From positions 961,501 to 1,025,500 of the forward strand of contig DDFK01000001.1 of the NCBI GenBank assembly GCA_002337145.1: DNA of 64,000 nucleotides, written 5' to 3'. The position numbers and the translations under genes are program-made. This document shows, piece after piece, positions 62,084 through 64,000 of the stretch; position 1 is the stretch's first letter; the number at the start of each line of letters is the position of its first letter. Under the pieces are notes generated by a model. That model was not told the DNA's origin. It searched no databases and saw only the letters and a program-made list of their open reading frames with translations. Source of the DNA: Chitinophagaceae bacterium UBA1930 (GTDB lineage Bacteria > Bacteroidota > Bacteroidia > Chitinophagales > Chitinophagaceae).

Positions 62084-62130
62084 TATCTGGTGGGGAAGTT
62101 AAAGAAATTTTGAAGAGTGGATACATACCA

Positions 62131-62631
62131 TCAGTGCCTTTCAATTTGTGCCTTTAATAGTTTCCTGGCAAAGTGTATTCGGCTTTTAACCGTGCCCAGT
62201 GGCTCTTGCAATGCTTCTGCTATTTCGTTGTATTGGTATCCATCAAAGTACAACACAAAAGGTGTCTTGAATATTTCCGGTAGTTGATGGATGGCTGTTT
62301 TTACTTCTTTGATGTTGATGTTGGCAATGGCTTCGTTAGCAACGGCCGCCTGGTTGTAGTCAATTAAAAAATCGTTGGAGGTGTTATCGAATACGGTTTG
62401 TTGCTTGGCTTTTTTGCGGTAACTGTTGATAAAGATATTACGCATGATGGTGTAGAGCCATGCTTTGAGGTTGGTGCCCACGTTGTACCTGTGCTTGTTG
62501 GCCAGTGCCTTGTACAGGGTTTCCTGTATCAGGTCTTTTGCCTGCTCATTATCCCTAGTGAGGGTAAAAGCAAAAGGCTTTAGGAACTCTGTATTATTCA
62601 GCAAAGCATGATTGAACTCAAGTGTTGACAT
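62131..62631 (-). CDS. ECF sigma factor upstream of the carotenoid genes
   Basis: A 166-residue sigma factor: region 2 FAFTLTRDNEQAKDLIQETLYKALAN...LKAWLYTIMRNIFINSYRK and region 4 LPEIFKTPFVLYFDGYQYNEIAEALQEPLGTVKSRIHFARKLLKAQI. No anti-sigma gene is adjacent. Its position and direction, 47 bases before crtI, suggest it is co-transcribed with or directs the carotenoid operon, as ECF factors do for light or oxidative stress in several bacteria. The direct target is not shown. Confidence 0.92.
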   Translation of the reverse strand: MSTLEFNHALLNNTEFLKPFAFTLTRDNEQAKDLIQETLYKALANKHRYNVGTNLKAWLYTIMRNIFINSYRKKAKQQTVFDNTSNDFLIDYNQAAVANEAIANINIKEVKTAIHQLPEIFKTPFVLYFDGYQYNEIAEALQEPLGTVKSRIHFARKLLKAQIERH

Positions 62632-62778
62632 AGATTATCTGTTTAACAATTACATAATAAAGTTAAACAAATATCAATGGCAGAAAAATCTTTCCGTTAA
62701 GGCATAACATAAAAATCATTCTGTTTAGACTATGCTGGTCATAGGGAAGTTATCGTTGAACAAGAAATGTGGCAATGG

Positions 62779-63069
62779 CTATTTTCCAACCTTTAAATAG
62801 TCTTGCAAGGCTTTTACATAGGCCTCAAAAGCATCAATGCCTTTGGGTGTAACCTTGCAGGTTGTAAGGGGATAGTTGTCTTTGAATTGTTTGGTTACTT
62901 CTACATAACCTGCATCTTTCAGTTTCTGTACCTGTACAGACAGGTTGCCTGCGGTAGCGTTTGTTTTTTCTTTGATAAAAGTAAACTCGGCTTCCTTAAC
63001 CCCAATAAGTAAACTCATTACGGCCAGCCTTAGCTGCGAATGCAATATGGGGTCAAGTTCCTTAAACAT
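62779..63069 (-). CDS. Winged-helix transcriptional regulator (HTH_34-like)
   Basis: A 96-residue regulator: LDPILHSQLRLAVMSLLIGVKEAEFTFIKEKTNATAGNLSVQVQKLKDAGYVEV is a winged-helix domain of the type seen in small MarR-like regulators. KVTPKGIDAFEAYVKAL ends the wing. The ATG at 63069 is chosen over 63147 to avoid a long overlap; it still overlaps the upstream membrane gene by eight bases. It probably regulates its own operon with the two membrane proteins. Confidence 0.85.
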   Translation of the reverse strand: MFKELDPILHSQLRLAVMSLLIGVKEAEFTFIKEKTNATAGNLSVQVQKLKDAGYVEVTKQFKDNYPLTTCKVTPKGIDAFEAYVKALQDYLKVGK

Positions 63070-63748
63070 GGGCAGTTTTTTGTTTAAGGTAAGTGCTGCG
63101 TAAAATGAAACCTGGAATGAGCCAGTTGAAAATTGCTGCAAGTCCATTCATCAAAAAATCGTATTTGCTTGCAGTAAAGCAGGATATCATGAAGAAGATA
63201 TAGCATAGTATGCCGCCAAAAAGCATGGGTTTAAACTTGCGTGCAATACCTGTAATTAAAGTAGGCATGGCATATAACAGTAACAGCAATGATCCTTTGC
63301 TGAATACGCTGGGATGCCAAGGCTCCATTGCCCCCGTATGTATATCTCTAATCAGTAGTTCAATGCCCTGACCGGCATTCAACTTATCCGTTGCATTACC
63401 TACTGTGTTAAAGTAGAATATCAATGCAAAAATGCTGATGCCGTACACCAGCCAAACAGCATCCATAGCGGCACACATATGTGTTTTTACTACGCGTTGC
63501 CTTTTGTCCCTTGTTGCAATCACAATTTGCGGAATGATTGCAACCAGTGCCAGGTACCATATATCGAAGTTGCCCAACTGCCAGTCAAACTGTAATTGCA
63601 GAAAAGTAAAAATGCCACAAATAGCAATCACGCTTCCCCATAAAATGGCACCGGTTCCATTTTCATGAAAGTTGCTTTTTGTTTTTTGGAGCATCTCGGT
63701 AATCAGCTTGAGACTTTCCTGTTCGGTCATTATTTTTTCTTGGCTCAT
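63062..63748 (-). CDS. Multi-pass membrane protein paired with a winged-helix regulator
   Basis: A 228-residue protein with a charged N-terminus and about five membrane segments. The last 75 residues (LLLLLYAMPTLITGIARKFKPMLFGGILCYIFFMISCF...IPGFILRSTY) closely resemble the whole partial protein encoded at 63745-64000, so the two are paralogues. An operon of small regulator plus membrane proteins of this kind is common in Bacteroidota. Its function is unknown. Confidence 0.75.
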   Translation of the reverse strand: MSQEKIMTEQESLKLITEMLQKTKSNFHENGTGAILWGSVIAICGIFTFLQLQFDWQLGNFDIWYLALVAIIPQIVIATRDKRQRVVKTHMCAAMDAVWLVYGISIFALIFYFNTVGNATDKLNAGQGIELLIRDIHTGAMEPWHPSVFSKGSLLLLLYAMPTLITGIARKFKPMLFGGILCYIFFMISCFTASKYDFLMNGLAAIFNWLIPGFILRSTYLKQKTAHV

Positions 63749-64000
63749 ACGGTTTCAGATTTATATTTTGCCCGCAATAAATATCCTGGCGTAATCCATG
63801 CTGCAATTACCGCCAAAGCAAGCAATAATAATTGATTATCGTTACTTACGTAAGCAGAAACTATGGCCAGTAACCAACATATAAGCCCGCCAATCTTTAA
63901 TGGCCTGAACCTGAGCAGTACGCCCGAAAGGAAAGTGGGCATACCATACAGAACCAGGAACATGGAGTAGGTCCTGTCCCATAACTCGTTCTTTGCCATT
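63745..64000 (-). CDS. Paralogous membrane protein, 5' end beyond the window
   Basis: At least 84 residues are visible: LVLYGMPTFLSGVLLRFRPLKIGGLICWLLAIVSAY...ITPGYLLRAKY. The residues are homologous to the C-terminal part of the downstream 63062 protein. The ATG at 63999 could be an internal Met, since the frame is still open at the edge. The stop overlaps the next start by four bases (ATGA), so they are co-translated. Probably the N-terminal half is missing only because the window ends. Confidence 0.7.
   Translation of the reverse strand, partial: MAKNELWDRTYSMFLVLYGMPTFLSGVLLRFRPLKIGGLICWLLAIVSAYVSNDNQLLLLALAVIAAWITPGYLLRAKYKSETV

Overview
The window looks like chromosome of a Bacteroidota bacterium of the Chitinophagaceae type, with an integrated mobile element in its left 22-25 kb. 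The evidence is three secreted proteins with type IX secretion (T9SS) C-terminal sorting domains, a PID-CTERM-type small protein, AT-rich leader regions with weak Shine-Dalgarno sites, TAnnTTTG-type promoter candidates, and a CrtI/CrtB/Idi/CrtD/CruF/CrtZ carotenoid cluster. The family-level placement is inference.

Region 1 (1 to about 22.6 kb, possibly to the tRNA-Leu at 25.5 kb) is a mobile element. It carries a VirD4/TraG-type coupling protein, a membrane protein and a MobF-class relaxase-helicase, with an inverted/direct-repeat oriT candidate in the gap just before the relaxase. Next comes AT-rich cargo: a K+-channel-like protein coupled to a protein of unknown function, a membrane-anchored TPR protein, and a Glyoxalase_8/YozE-like protein. 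Then two defence-like genes face each other end to end: a 780-residue protein joining a type I restriction (HsdR-N) nuclease domain to a P-loop NTPase, and a 474-residue protein with a C-terminal HEPN RNase-like domain. A P4-type integrase with arm-type repeats upstream follows, then a minus-strand block with two HTH proteins, an ArdC-like antirestriction protein, a RadC/JAB protein, a toprim primase, a small membrane protein and a serine recombinase. No type IV secretion genes are visible, so the element is either mobilizable or has its transfer genes left of the window.

Region 2 (22.9-25.7 kb) holds a lipoprotein with a Gly-rich linker and a JAB-like C-terminal domain, a small secreted partner, and tRNA-Leu(TAA) and tRNA-Gly(GCC). 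The 3' end of tRNA-Leu faces the element, so the right junction may lie there. This is not proven.

Region 3 (25.7-51.7 kb) is ordinary chromosome: a family 2 glycosyltransferase, an ECF sigma/anti-sigma/Spy-like operon, large T9SS-exported proteins (GH-like DUF187 hydrolase, beta-helix protein, DUF4623-like protein, amidase), a di-haem peroxidase, purA, an extremely acidic protein, pabB, clpP-clpP-clpX, a DUF3108 protein, a flippase-like membrane protein, ruvC, an HIT protein and greA.

Region 4 (51.7-56.2 kb) is a lineage-specific array: four tandem paralogous lipoproteins of about 260 residues, translationally coupled to a larger Gly-linker lipoprotein. Near-identical DNA shows that a two-gene unit was duplicated. 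Region 5 (56.3-62.6 kb) is the carotenoid operon, with overlapping start and stop codons and an ECF sigma factor upstream. The window ends with a winged-helix regulator and two paralogous membrane proteins.
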